A stretch of 64,000 nucleotides of DNA, from the NCBI GenBank assembly GCA_036417435.1, contig CM070910.1, forward strand, positions 16,433,501 to 16,497,500, in the 5' to 3' direction. The DNA is from Inia geoffrensis (lineage: Eukaryota > Chordata > Mammalia > Artiodactyla > Iniidae). The notes below the pieces were generated by a model. It was given only the letters and a program-made list of their open reading frames with translations, did no database searches and was not told the DNA's origin. A program made the translations under genes and the position numbers. This document shows positions 46,130 to 56,375 of this stretch, in pieces (the first letter of the stretch is position 1; each line of letters opens with the position of its first letter).

Positions 46130-46590
46130 GCCATCTTTCCACACGGATTGGCTGTCAGCTCACTCAGCCTTTGAGATGGTACTTGATCTTAGTAGCCGTT
46201 CCAGTCAATCTTGACTCAGACAAACTCAGGTAAAGAAGGGCATCTCATGGTAGGAGTATACAATAAAAATGAGTCATAACATCCTGGAATGGGAGCCTAA
46301 TAGGGCTGGTCCTGGAGCTAGAAGGAGGTTCCTGATTTCGGGAGGCCCTGAGGCATGGAGATCCATTCTTGTGCTCTGTCATTAACATACCTCAACCGGA
46401 ATGTAGTGTTGCTTTTTTCCGGCCTCACCACAAAAGTGATTTCCAGTCTCTTCTCACTGATTTTGCTCCCCTACCCTAACTGTAGCTTCTTTCTGATTTG
46501 GCTTTTCCAGGTCTGATTTCGCTTTGTGACCTTTCAGCTACACGGTGCACCGTGAACTGACACATTCTTGTCATGTTTCTTCATTCTCAT
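46130..46590. other. No recognisable feature
   Basis: Spacer between two inverted LTRs. Confidence 0.5.
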
Positions 46591-46592
46591 GA

Positions 46593-47460
46593 TGTTATGG
46601 ACTGTGTGTTTGTGTCCCCTGAAATTTATACATTGAAGTCCTAACCCTGAACGTGGTAGCATTTGGAGGTGGGGGCTTTGGGAGGTACAGACATACCTTG
46701 TTTTCTTGTGCTTCACTGTATCGCAGACATCACGTTTTTACAAATTGAAGGTTTGTGGCAACCCAGTGTCGAGGAAATCTATCAGCGCCATTTTTCCAAC
46801 CACATTTGCTCACTTCATGTCTCTGTATCACATTATGGTAATTCTCACAGTATTCCAAACTTTTTCATGATTATTAGTTTTGATATGGTGATCTGCAGTC
46901 AGTGATCTTTGATGTTCCTACTATGAGTCGCTGAAGGCTTGCTGAGGGTTAGCGATTTTTAGCAATAAAGTATTCTTTAATTAAGGTATGTACAGTGGGT
47001 TTTTTAGACATAATTATTACACACTTAATAGAATCGTATCGTGTAACATCACTTTTATATGCCCTGGGAAATGAAAAAATTCACACAACCTGCTGTATTG
47101 TAATATTAACTTTATCACAGTGGTCTGGAACTGAACCTACAGTATTTCTTAGGTCTGCCTGTACTTAGGTTTAGATGAAGTCATGAGAGTGCGCCCCCCC
47201 CCATCATGGGATTAATGCCCTTATAAGAAGAGGAAGGGACACCAGAGCGCTCCCTCTCTCTCTCTCTCTCTCTGCCATGTGAGGACACAGTGGGAAGATG
47301 GCTGTCTGCAAGGCAGGAGGAGGCCTCTCACTAGGAATCAAATCGGCTGGCACCTTGATCTTGGACTTCTCAGACTCCACAACTGTGAGAATAAATGTCT
47401 GTTGTTTAGGCCACCCGGTGTATGGTATTTTGTTACAGCAGGCTGTGTTGACCGAGACAC
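46593..47460 (+). mobile_element. MaLR solo LTR split by a Tigger element
   Basis: The left piece (46593-46687) starts 'tgttatggactgtgtgtttgt' and reaches 'ggggctttgggaggta'. The right piece (47162-47460) resumes with 'cttaggtttagatgaagtca' and ends 'ggtattttgttacagcaggc'. Joining the two in the mind restores the usual LTR order, so the LTR was there first. A (CT)n run lies at about 47250-47272. Confidence 0.92.
46688..47161 (+). mobile_element. MER2-like Tigger (Tc1/mariner) element
   Basis: A 474-bp element flanked by TA on both sides (46686-46687 and 47162-47163). The ends CAGACATACCT and, reverse-complemented, CAGGCAGACCT form the Tigger inverted termini. The interior carries 'acaaattgaaggtttgtggca' and 'ttagcaataaagtattcttta' typical of MER2. 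It has no transposase and must have been moved by one supplied elsewhere. Confidence 0.95.
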
Positions 47461-48050
47461 ATGCTTTATGGAGAGATTCTTAGTGACTCAGGCTCCAGGG
47501 CAGGCCCTGTGAGGGTCAGGCCTGGGGTATTTGCATTCATTCTCCCTGGTCCCAGGGTTGTGTATGTCATGTGTGCATGTGTTTCTGTTGCATTTTAATA
47601 GGAGGTGGTGGTCTAACCTGAAGGGCCGCCTCTGTAATGGTGGTATTTGAAGCTTGACTGCGGGCTGCTGGGACACCCCAAGCCTTCTCAGAACACAGCA
47701 CGGATGTGGCCTCTGGTTCTTCTGGGAGGGGGCTACCACCAGATTAGGGACTAAACGACTCAGAGTTCTCGGCACCCTTACAGGCGACTCTTGCAATTTT
47801 AGTTGGCACGTCTGTGCTGGAGTACATGCTTGTGCCTCTGACACTGCAGGACTGGTGCATCTCTGGAGGAAAAGAACACTAACAGAAACTCAGAGTGGCT
47901 CTGTCCCCAAGAGTGAGAGCCAGATCTGTGGATGTATGCTTGTTTGTTTGTTTTGTTTTGTGTTTTATCATGATGAGTAGAGGCAGCCAGCATATGGCTC
48001 ATAGACCCCCTTTGTTGAACCTATTCCAACTTGGAGATGTGAGTTCCCCT
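47461..48050. other. No recognisable feature
   Basis: Frames of 108-118 codons lie on opposite strands over the same bases (47488-47980) and cannot both be genes. Neither is recognisable. Confidence 0.5.
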
Positions 48051-48104
48051 CCTTTGCTCACGTAATTGAAAGAAGCCCCTTTGCTCATGTAATTGAAGTT
48101 TTAA
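48051..48104. repeat. 27-bp tandem duplication
   Basis: CCTTTGCTCACGTAATTGAA at 48051 and CCTTTGCTCATGTAATTGAA at 48078 differ at one base, with a period of 27. Confidence 0.92.
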
Positions 48105-50189
48105 GTACCACTCTGACCTGGTTTCAAGTCTGGCAATAAAACAAAAATCTTTCTTACCATTTCATAGATTGGGTCTCCCTGGTATGTTTCAAGTCAGTGC
48201 AGTTAGCTGAACCCTCTAATATTTCTGGAGATGAAGTGAATAGGGGTAATTCAGCCTCACCAGCTCAATAGCATCTTGCTCGCCTTCGTTTAATCACAGC
48301 TCTGGAAATGTTTTTGCTTGTCTTACTGCACGAGGAAGCTTGATTAGGACAGAATCCGGAAATATAAGTCAGACATTTTTAAGAAGTAACATTGACTAAG
48401 CTCTCACTTATATTGGTCTATAAATCTTTAAAAGTCATTGACGGGAAAGAACTTATTTACTCAAATCTTCTAATCTTCCCATTTTAAAAAAAGTTCTTCA
48501 CAGAACAGTTTATATGTGTTCCAGGTTCCAAAACAAACAGAACTAAGTTTCAGATTACCAGAAAGATGTAAAGCACGTGGCATTTCATAAAAGTTTAAGT
48601 GGGCTCACAGAACATAGGCAGCAAGGGATTAAATGGCAAAAATAAGACCTCACAGCAGTTAAATTACCTCCTAGGACCATTCTGCTGGGCTCTCTCAGGG
48701 ATACAAAAACTAGAAGTGCTGACCCGCCAGGAACTTACAGTCCATGTGGGAAGATAAGATGTAACTCAGGGAAAAATTAAACAGCATTAAAGTGGTTAAG
48801 TGACAGTTTACAAGAGAGCAATGGGTGAACAATTTCATGGTCATCCTGGGCTAACTGCCAAGGCAATCCTATCAGCAGCGTTCGTTCTGCATTGGAAGAA
48901 AGGAGCTGCGGCCAGAAAACAAGTCGAGCTTGACCGTGGGGGTGGGTAAGAGGTTATCAGATGAAAGGATGGGGGTCTTTCTAGGTGGGCAGAATGAAGT
49001 AGGAGATTGAAAGATGTGATCAGGAGAAACAGAAACTGTGTAGAGATGCTGGGAAAAGCTCAGGCATTTGGACTTCATGTTTTACAAATGCTCTGAGAAA
49101 AATGGGAAGCAAAGAAATCTTTTCCTCAAACTCCAGATTTTGTAATAACTGCTGATAACCTGGGCTTATTTACTGCAGAAGTGTTTAAATTCATGTTTTA
49201 TTGTAAAACCTAATATCAATATTGTATACAGCAATACTGAGATACAAACAAAAAAAAAATCAGAGTTTAAAAAGCCAATTCTTATACAATTTCTTTGATC
49301 TTTTCATGTCAGGTCTTTTTTTTTAATTATAGAAGGAAATGTTGCCTTGTCCAGAGTGGTTTGAAATATCTCACATGGGAGGGTTTCTCGATGAGAAAAC
49401 AGTTATGTAATTATACTCATGTTTGTCTCACTTCTATGCACTTTAATTTACTAGAAGTAAAGCTTCTAGCTGAGGGAACTTCATGGAAACCTCCCCAGTC
49501 CTAAGACAGAACTTCAGAATGTTACCCTAGGGTAGGAAAACGGGTGGCTTTAGACCTAGGGCTTTATGTCGGTTTACAAAGTGTCAACCAGAAGGAAGGA
49601 AGCATGGCTGCCTTTTTCTCATCCACGTTAAACTGGCTTCTAGCAGACAGACTTCGGGACAGCCCCAGAACACACGGAAACTTCTTGCCATCCTGACCCT
49701 AAATTCCTGTCTTTCTCCCAGTTAACTTGCAAACGATCCACACTGAGTTAGCCAGTACCACAAAGTGAGGAATACAAAGGGCACTTCTGGGGGGTCTCCT
49801 TGGTATCGTTGACTCTTCTGCCCAACTGGTACAGCACAAAGATGACTCAGGGGCTTCAACCACACCCAGCAGGCATTTAGGCTATTTGCCCAAACGATTT
49901 CAGAGCTCTGCCCTGGCCCTGCCCCTCTGGGAGGGCACAGATCACTGTTTGACAAAGCGCATGGCAATTAAGCCCAGACCCAGAAGTTCACATTTTACTG
50001 ATGAATGTGCCGCATTGTGAGTCTGTGTGTGCCTTTGCTGCCCGTGGCTATTCAGTAAAAAGGCCTGTTTGTATCTAATTGAAAGGATTGAAGTGTGACA
50101 GAGTCTCTGCCTTTTGGGGAAGCAAGGACTGAGGAACCAGACTTTCCAGGGCCCAGCCAAGGGGAGACTAGAGACTTGACAGCCAGGTG
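48105..50189. other. No recognisable gene or repeat over 2 kb
   Basis: A plain stretch. Nothing recognised. Confidence 0.5.
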
Positions 50190-50620
50190 TGTGTCGGGGG
50201 GGTGGTGGGAAGAGGTGGGCAGCAGTAGCAAGACACAGATGGGAGAAGAAAAGGCTGGCTAAGCAGTGCTCGAGGCCCTTGTGGAGGCAGGGTTACGAAG
50301 GAGGAGGGAAAGACGAGTCAGGCTGAGAGCACCTGCGCAGGTGCTTCTAGGGAGGCCGGCTCGTCTTCTTCACCCTCTCTAACGCAGGTGTCTCGTGCCC
50401 CACGCTTCGGTATACTAACCATGTCTCTCGTTTTCTGTGTTCTGACGCTTTGACATCTGGGTCCTTGCTGACTCTGGGAGGGCCGACTCTCCCAGGGCTG
50501 GCCAATTCCTAGAGATAGTCAACAACTTGCCCGCAAGTGCACATTTCAAATACAAACCGACCGATCCGGAGTCTACACCCGAACACCTCCTTCCCACCTC
50601 TGGGCCACTCTCTCCACCTG
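50190..50620. promoter_or_regulatory. CpG-richer stretch, possible regulatory DNA (weak)
   Basis: CpG dinucleotides are clearly more frequent than in the flanks, roughly 20 in about 430 bases by eye. The stretch contains an 18-bp palindrome with two E-boxes. It is below what I would call a CpG island, and the right part may be an LTR, so the regulatory role is inference only. Confidence 0.2.
50328..50345. repeat. 18-bp perfect palindrome with paired E-boxes
   Basis: AGCACCTGCGCAGGTGCT equals its own reverse complement. It holds CACCTG and CAGGTG, the E-box type bound by bHLH and by SNAI/ZEB factors, around a central CpG. Confidence 0.95.
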
Positions 50621-50940
50621 CCCTAATCACCCCAGAGCCAGACACCAGACAACTAGGCGCAGCCCATGTGTCCCAGAGCCCACTGAAATTATTCAAGCTG
50701 CCCAATCCTACCTAGCACACACCGCCCTGCTCATTCCTTCCTGCAGAAACCACTATCGAGGCTCTTGCCCACAGCTGTTCCCCTTCTCCCTTCTTCTCCT
50801 GCCCACCCTGAGGTTTCCCCGTGTGACCCCTCGTGGGAGCTGTGAGTGACAAACTATCTTTTCAATGGCTTTCGTTTCTTGATCTGTTGACCTCACCATA
50901 CGTGAATAATAATAAAACCTATGAAACTGTTCAGTTCTAA
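50400..50940 (+). mobile_element. Possible old ERV LTR
   Basis: 'ccttcctgcagaaaccactat', 'cgaggctcttgcccacagctg', 'gtgagtgacaaactatctttt' and 'gtttcttgatctgttgacctc' followed by AATAAAA recall the 3' half of an ERV LTR. The family is not named and the left edge is a guess. Confidence 0.35.
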
Positions 50941-51330
50941 AAAACTCTTATAATCCAGGGCCCTGCCCAAGTCAGCGTGCTTCCTAAGCCCCCATACTCT
51001 TAACTCCACTGCTCCCAGGGGCTCTCTTCTCTCTTTAGCATCAGAGACTTCATCAACTTAATGTTAGTCAATTAAGTGAAATTCAAGTGAAAATTAAAGT
51101 ATAACTAAGAGTCAGCAGTTAGCAGAAGTGCCTAATATTACCTCTGAAATTATGTATTTCAGGATGAAAGGAAGCCTGAAGAATCTATTTTCTCAGGTGC
51201 CCAGTGTTTGTCCTGGGCATAGAAACTAGGTGAAATTAAGAAGTAGATTTCAGATCCATTGACCTAGAAAGATCCAGACCATGAGTAGGCTGGACTTTGG
51301 TGGCAGTCTTGAGGGATGCAAGCACAAGAA
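50941..51330. other. No recognisable feature
   Basis: Nothing recognised. Confidence 0.5.
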
Positions 51331-51334
51331 GTCT

Positions 51335-51560
51335 AACATTTATTGGGGGATTAATATGCGCCGGGACTCTTCCAAAGACTATGGCTCATTTAACCCGCCA
51401 ACAAAACTGAGAAAAATGCCATTATTTTCGTGTTGTAGGTAAGGAGACTGAGACACACAGTTGCTGAGGAACTTAGCTAAGCTAAGTGACAGAGATGGGG
51501 TTCAAATCCAGGCAGTGTGGTTCCAGAGCCTGTGCTTTCAACCACTTTGTTGTCTGGTAC
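51335..51560 (-). repeat. MIR SINE, antisense
   Basis: 'taacatttattgggggattaa', 'gtaaggagactgagacacaca', 'gggttcaaatccaggcagtgt' and 'agcctgtgctttcaaccactt' are full antisense MIR landmarks. Confidence 0.85.
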
Positions 51561-51566
51561 AGTAGG

Positions 51567-51775
51567 AAGAGCCCCTTTGTGGGAGAAAGATAGACCCACT
51601 TGTAAATTTAACTCTATCAATTATTAGTTGTGTGACTTTGTTAGTAATCTGACCAGCTACGATCTAAAGGTTCATCTAGAATATAAGGGTGATAATATTT
51701 ATCCAACAGGGCTGTTCTGAGGATAAAATAAGATGATAATCATGAAATAAAAGCACTGAACACTCTGGTATGTAA
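51567..51775 (+). repeat. MIR SINE, sense, head-to-head with previous
   Basis: 'tattagttgtgtgactttgtt', 'aatataagggtgataatattt' and 'cagggctgttctgaggataaa' are MIR landmarks in sense. Confidence 0.75.
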
Positions 51776-52970
51776 AGAAGTGGTGGTGCCCCTTTTTTAT
51801 TCCTAAGCAAGACATAGATGGTCATTGCCCTGTTTTACACCAGTGATTCTGTAGCCACTCATGTCCGAATCATCCCACATGGCGAGAGTCAGGAAACTGG
51901 AAAGTGTGTCATTGGCAAAGTCTTACTTCTGAGGAGAGGTATAGGCAAGCAGGGCTGACGTTCAGCTGGTATGCTCTGGTGTACCCAGAGCAGTTGTTAA
52001 CATATGAAATAAGTCCACTTGGGTGGGTCGTTAGCTGTTTTCTTGAGCCTCCTTCCCACCATGGCTCCTGTCACTCCAAGCACCAAGGTCGGGGCCTCCT
52101 GGGTGTGGCTCACAGCACCAGAGTTGGTGCCCATTCTGGCCAGTCGGTGCACACGCCGCTCTGTTTATTAACCACCTAGCAGGTCACCACTGCAGGCAAA
52201 AGAAGAAGGGCTTCACAGTGGCCCTCAGAGGAGGAGCCCCAATCCTTGGGTGGGGGCCAAAGGGGAAGAATGTGCTGGGCATTTTGCCATCCTTTTACCT
52301 GTTTCGGATCAAGGAGAGAAAGAGAGCTGGTTATAGCGTCCTCCTTCTTCTCCTCCCCTCGCCTCATACTAACCTTTGAAAGCAACCTCCTAGGGGCAGG
52401 TGAACATTTTTAGACCCTTAGGAAAAATGAAAATGTCCATATTTATGAAAATATTATTCCAGTGCAGATCTGTGCTATACTAGGCTGACCCGAGAGATTA
52501 AAATCACCTTTCCTTGAGCTTAAATCTAATCTCGTGTGGCCTCTCTGAACTGTAACTGCTCACAGTTATAAGGGCCACTTCTTCAAAACACCCTACCACG
52601 AATCCCATGTGTGCCGAGACCGCCCAGCCTCTTCACATTTACTATCAGCCTGGATACAATTGGCTTCGATTAGATCTTTTGAAAATATATCTGCAGTTTT
52701 CTGTAAGCTCGGTCATGAAGCCAAGAGGCATCTTAACAATCACATTTGAGCTATCGTTTGGAACAGGCAAGGTTACTCTGGAGTTTGAGCTAAGGATTTC
52801 TCCCCTTTGCTATGGGCATCTGGAAGAAGCCTTCTGAGAGCTGGCAAACTCAGCTAAAGGTGGTTCATGAACCACATTTGTCACACCACTTTCAGAGGGA
52901 ACCACTCAAGTCATACTTCCTTTCATATATAATAACTGCGAGCTTTCCCTGTGATTCCTCATATGTAACC
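51776..52970. other. No recognisable feature
   Basis: Nothing recognised. Confidence 0.5.
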
Positions 52971-52974
52971 TTGT

Positions 52975-53095
52975 CTGCTTTCTCAAAAATCCTGTAAGGT
53001 ACCCCATTTTACAGATGAAGAAAATGAGATTTAGAGGCATAAAGTTCCTTGCTCACAGATGGACTAAAAATAGAATCTTTGAATAGGATACTCCG
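52975..53095 (-). repeat. MIR fragment, antisense
   Basis: 'aaggtaccccattttacagat' and 'gaagaaaatgagatttagagg' then 'ttccttgctcacag' match the antisense MIR core. Confidence 0.65.
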
Positions 53096-53185
53096 CCTTT
53101 AACCAAATTGCTTTGAACCTAGGAATTGTAAATAAATCAGTTAATAGTTCCTAGGAAGTAGGAGTCTTTTTAAATTATTTTGACC

Positions 53186-53380
53186 TTTTTTTTTTTTTTT
53201 ATTGCGGTACGCTAGCCTCTCACCTTTTGCGGAGCACAGGCTCCGGATGCGCAAGCTCAGCGGCCATGACTCACAGGCCCAGCTGCTCCGCGGCATGTAG
53301 GATCTTCCCGGACCGGGGCACGAACCCGTGTCCCCTGCATCGGCAGGCAGACCCTCAACCACTGCACCACTAGGGAAGCC
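53186..53380 (-). mobile_element. CHR-2-type SINE with internal deletion
   Basis: Poly-T, then the antisense CHR-2 body, ending 'ccactagggaagcc'. Compared with the copies at 37.4 and 40.8 kb, about 14 bases are missing after 'gcctctcac' (near 53223), at the place where those copies read 'gctgtggcctctc'. No clear target duplication is visible. The head has several substitutions in the A box region. Confidence 0.93.
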
Positions 53381-53394
53381 CACTGCAGGGGTTT

Positions 53395-54130
53395 TTTGTA
53401 TGTTCTATCATGTAAGCTACAGATGTTTGAAACCTGAAATCTTTAATTTTGATATAATCCATTAATTTTTACTTTTTTATGGTTTCTGCTTTTGAGATCT
53501 TTTTCAAGAAATCCTCCAGTATTTTCTCCCATTAATGTTATACCTTTATCTTCACATTTATAGTCTTAATGAGATTTAGATTTAGTGAGATTTGTGAGGT
53601 AGTCCTCCAACTTTAGTATTCGTCATGTAATGAGATAACACCATTTCTAAATAATCCATCTTTGCCCAAGAAATATACCTTATGATTTCTTTTACCTCAA
53701 ATTCTGTTTTCCCTAATATTACTATTAGATTAAATATAATGTATTACATATAAATATTAAAACTGTGATTGCATCTTTATTTGGTCCATATTTAACTGTT
53801 GCATCCTTTCTTCCATCACAGTCTTTTCAACCTTTCTGTATATTTTAATAAAATAAAAAATATTGGAGATAACATTAACAATTAATAATATAGATGCTGA
53901 AGATGTCTGTCTTTAGATCTCTGTTTTAATTTATATTTTAGTAATAATAGTAGTATATTGTATCTTATATATATGATAAATAATATTATAATAATTATTA
54001 TATTAGAATATATATTTCTGCCATCTGATTTCATGTTTTCCATTTATCATGGCTTCTTTTTTTTGTTTCCTTTACTGCTTTCCACAGCCGTCTCACATTT
54101 TATTTTGCTTGTTTTAAAGTCGTACCTTCC
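53395..54130 (-). mobile_element. Old L1 fragments, AT-rich
   Basis: 'ataatccattaatttttactt', 'gagatctttttcaagaaatcc' and 'gtgaggtagtcctccaacttt' match old L1 in antisense up to about 53620. To the right, AT-rich sequence (including TAATA runs at 53880-54010) looks like more of the same but is not certain. Confidence 0.55.
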
Positions 54131-55008
54131 TCAACACTGCTAGTTATTAGTGAAATGCCAATCAAAACTACAATGATGTACAACCTCACACAGTCAGAAT
54201 GGCCATCATTAAAAAGTCTAAAAATAACAAATACTGGAGAAAAGGGAACCCTCCTACACTTGTTGGTGGAAATGTAAGTTTGTGCAGCAGCTATGGAGAA
54301 CAGTATGAAGGTTCCTCAAAAAACTAAAGATAGAGTTGCCATACAATCCAGCAACCCCACTCCTGGGTATATTTCTGGACAAAACTATAATTCAAAAAGA
54401 AGCATGTACCTGTATGTTCATAGCAGCACTATTCACAATAGCCAAAACATGGAAACAACCTAAATGTTCATCAACAGATGAATGGATAAAGAAGGGGTAC
54501 ATGTATACAGTAGAATACCATTGAGCCATAAAAAGAACAAAATAATGCCATTTGCAGCAACAGTGATGGAACTAGAGATTATTATACTTAAATGAAGTAA
54601 GTCAGAAAGAGAAAGACAAATACCATATGATATCACTTATATGTGGAATCTAAAATATGACACCAATGAACCTATCTATGAAACAGAAACAGACTCACAG
54701 ACATGGAGAACAGACTTGTGTTTGCCAAGCGGGAGGCGGGTAGGGAAGGGATGGAGTGGGAGTTTGGGCTTTGCAGATACAAACTATTATATACAGAATG
54801 GATAAACAACAAGGTCCTACTGTATAGCACAGGGAACTATATTCAATATCCTGAGATAAACCATAATGGGAAAGAATATGGAAAAGAATGTATATATATA
54901 TATAACTGGATCACTTTGCTGTACAGCAGAAATTAATACAACATTGTAAATCAACTATACTTCAATAAAAAAGTCAACAAACCCACAGAAAAAAGAGTTG
55001 TACCTTCC
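54118..55008 (+). mobile_element. 5'-truncated cetartiodactyl L1 with target duplication
   Basis: AGTCGTACCTTCC (54118-54130) and AGTTGTACCTTCC (54996-55008) form a 13-bp target duplication with one mismatch. The element (54131-54995) carries end-of-ORF2 and 3' UTR wording: 'aatgccaatcaaaactacaat', 'ccagcaaccccactcctgggt', 'gatgaatggataaagaagg', 'gctgtacagcagaaattaat' and a tail with AATAAA. The 62-codon frame at 54336 is an L1 remnant. Confidence 0.93.
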
Positions 55009-55215
55009 ATTTTTATTATTCTAACTTAAGTTAGGTTGCCCTTAATTTATTAGATTATCTCAGGGCATTATCTAGTATTTCAAGAAATACTATAAATTTC
55101 CCTCTGAAATAAGATCTTCTAATTGACTTTAATAAAAGCAAAACTTTGCTCAATTTCCTTTAATCAAATACATGCACATTGAAACCACAAACAAATACTA
55201 TTTTTTTAAACCTCT
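55009..55215. other. Old L1-like or unassigned AT-rich spacer
   Basis: It lies between two L1 insertions. Nothing clear. Confidence 0.35.
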
Positions 55216-55599
55216 AAAATTGGTAAAAAATATTTTTTAACATCTTTATTGGAGTATATTTGCTTTACAATGGTGTGTTAGTTTCTGCTGTATAACAAAG
55301 TGAATCAGCTATACGTACAGATATATCCCCATATCCCCTCCCTCTTGCATCTCCCTCCCACCCTGCGTATCCCACCCCTCTAGGTGGTCACAAAGCACCG
55401 AGCTGATCTCCCTGTGCTATGCGGCTGCTTCCCACTAGCTATCTATTTTACATTTGGTAGTGTATATATGTCCACGTCACTCTCTCACTTCGTCCCAGCT
55501 TACCCTTCCCCCTCCCCATATCCTCAAGTCCATTCTCTACATCTGCGTCTTTATTCCTGTCCTGCCCCTAGGTTCTTCAGAACCACAAAATTGGTAAAA
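55216..55599 (-). mobile_element. 5'-truncated L1, exact 13-bp target duplication
   Basis: AAAATTGGTAAAA at 55216-55228 and 55587-55599 is exact. The element (55229-55586) is 358 bp, the 3' end of a cetartiodactyl L1 in antisense. It starts with the 'aacatctttattggagtatat' terminus and is cut off at 'cccctaggttcttcagaacc'. Confidence 0.96.
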
Positions 55600-55765
55600 T
55601 TTAAAAGCTTGATAATACCCAATGTGGGGAGGTGCATGGAAACAAATATTGTTGGTTGAGGCATAGATTTTGGAGAATGTTTGACAAATATCTATCAAAA
55701 TTTTGAATGTACATACTCTTTGATCTATTATTTCCACTTCTAGGAATGTATCCATTGGATACGGA
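55600..55765 (+). mobile_element. Older L1M fragment hosting the young L1
   Basis: 'ttgataatacccaatgtgggg', 'gacaaatatctatcaaaattt' and 'ttccacttctaggaatgtatc' are L1M 3' wording in sense. The young L1 sits at its left edge. Confidence 0.7.
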
Positions 55766-56036
55766 TTTTATTGTAGCAGTGGTTGTTGTAGTAAAACTTC
55801 ATGCTTTTTTCAATTTCTGTACTGTTTCAAATTCTACTGTGAGCATGTATCACTTTTATTATTAAAAATGCACTATATATAAATTTTATATAAATTTTAT
55901 ATATTTTTTCAATTTTTTTTGAAAAGAGGAGAGACATGTAAAGATATCACAGAGCTAAAACAAAGAGTTTCTAATTTTACAAGTTTGAGAATCTCTTGAC
56001 ATAACGTATCACTTTAATTATTTTCTAAATAATGTT
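55766..56036. other. AT-rich, unassigned
   Basis: A TATAAATTTTATATAAATTT patch lies near 55876. Confidence 0.4.
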
Positions 56037-56375
56037 TGTCTTAGTTTAGGCTGCTGTAACAAATCACCATAGACTAGGTGGCTTAAGCAACAAACTTTTA
56101 TTTCTCACAGCTCTGGAGGCTGGGAAGTCCAGGTTCAAGGTACCAGCAGATCTGGTGTGTGGTGAGGGCCCTCTTCTTGGTTTGCAAGTGGTGGCCTTCT
56201 CCTTGTATCCTCACATGGTGGAGAGAGAGAGAGCTAGCTTTCTTCCTCTTCTTATAAGGACGCTAATCCTATTATGGAGGCCTAGTTAGCTCCTAGAGGC
56301 CCCACCTTAAAATACCGTCACATTAGGGCTTCAAAGTGTGAATTTTAGGGGGACACAAACATTCAGTTCATAGCA
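56037..56375 (-). mobile_element. MaLR (MSTA/MLT1A-type) solo LTR, antisense
   Basis: 'ggctgctgtaacaaatcacca', 'caaacttttatttctcacagc', 'ctctggaggctgggaagtcca' and 'gaattttagggggacacaaac' give the antisense LTR order. Confidence 0.92.

Noticed and set aside
47488..47980. Overlapping 118-codon minus and 108-codon plus frames
   Set aside because: They use the same bases on opposite strands and neither shows a known domain or conserved feature.
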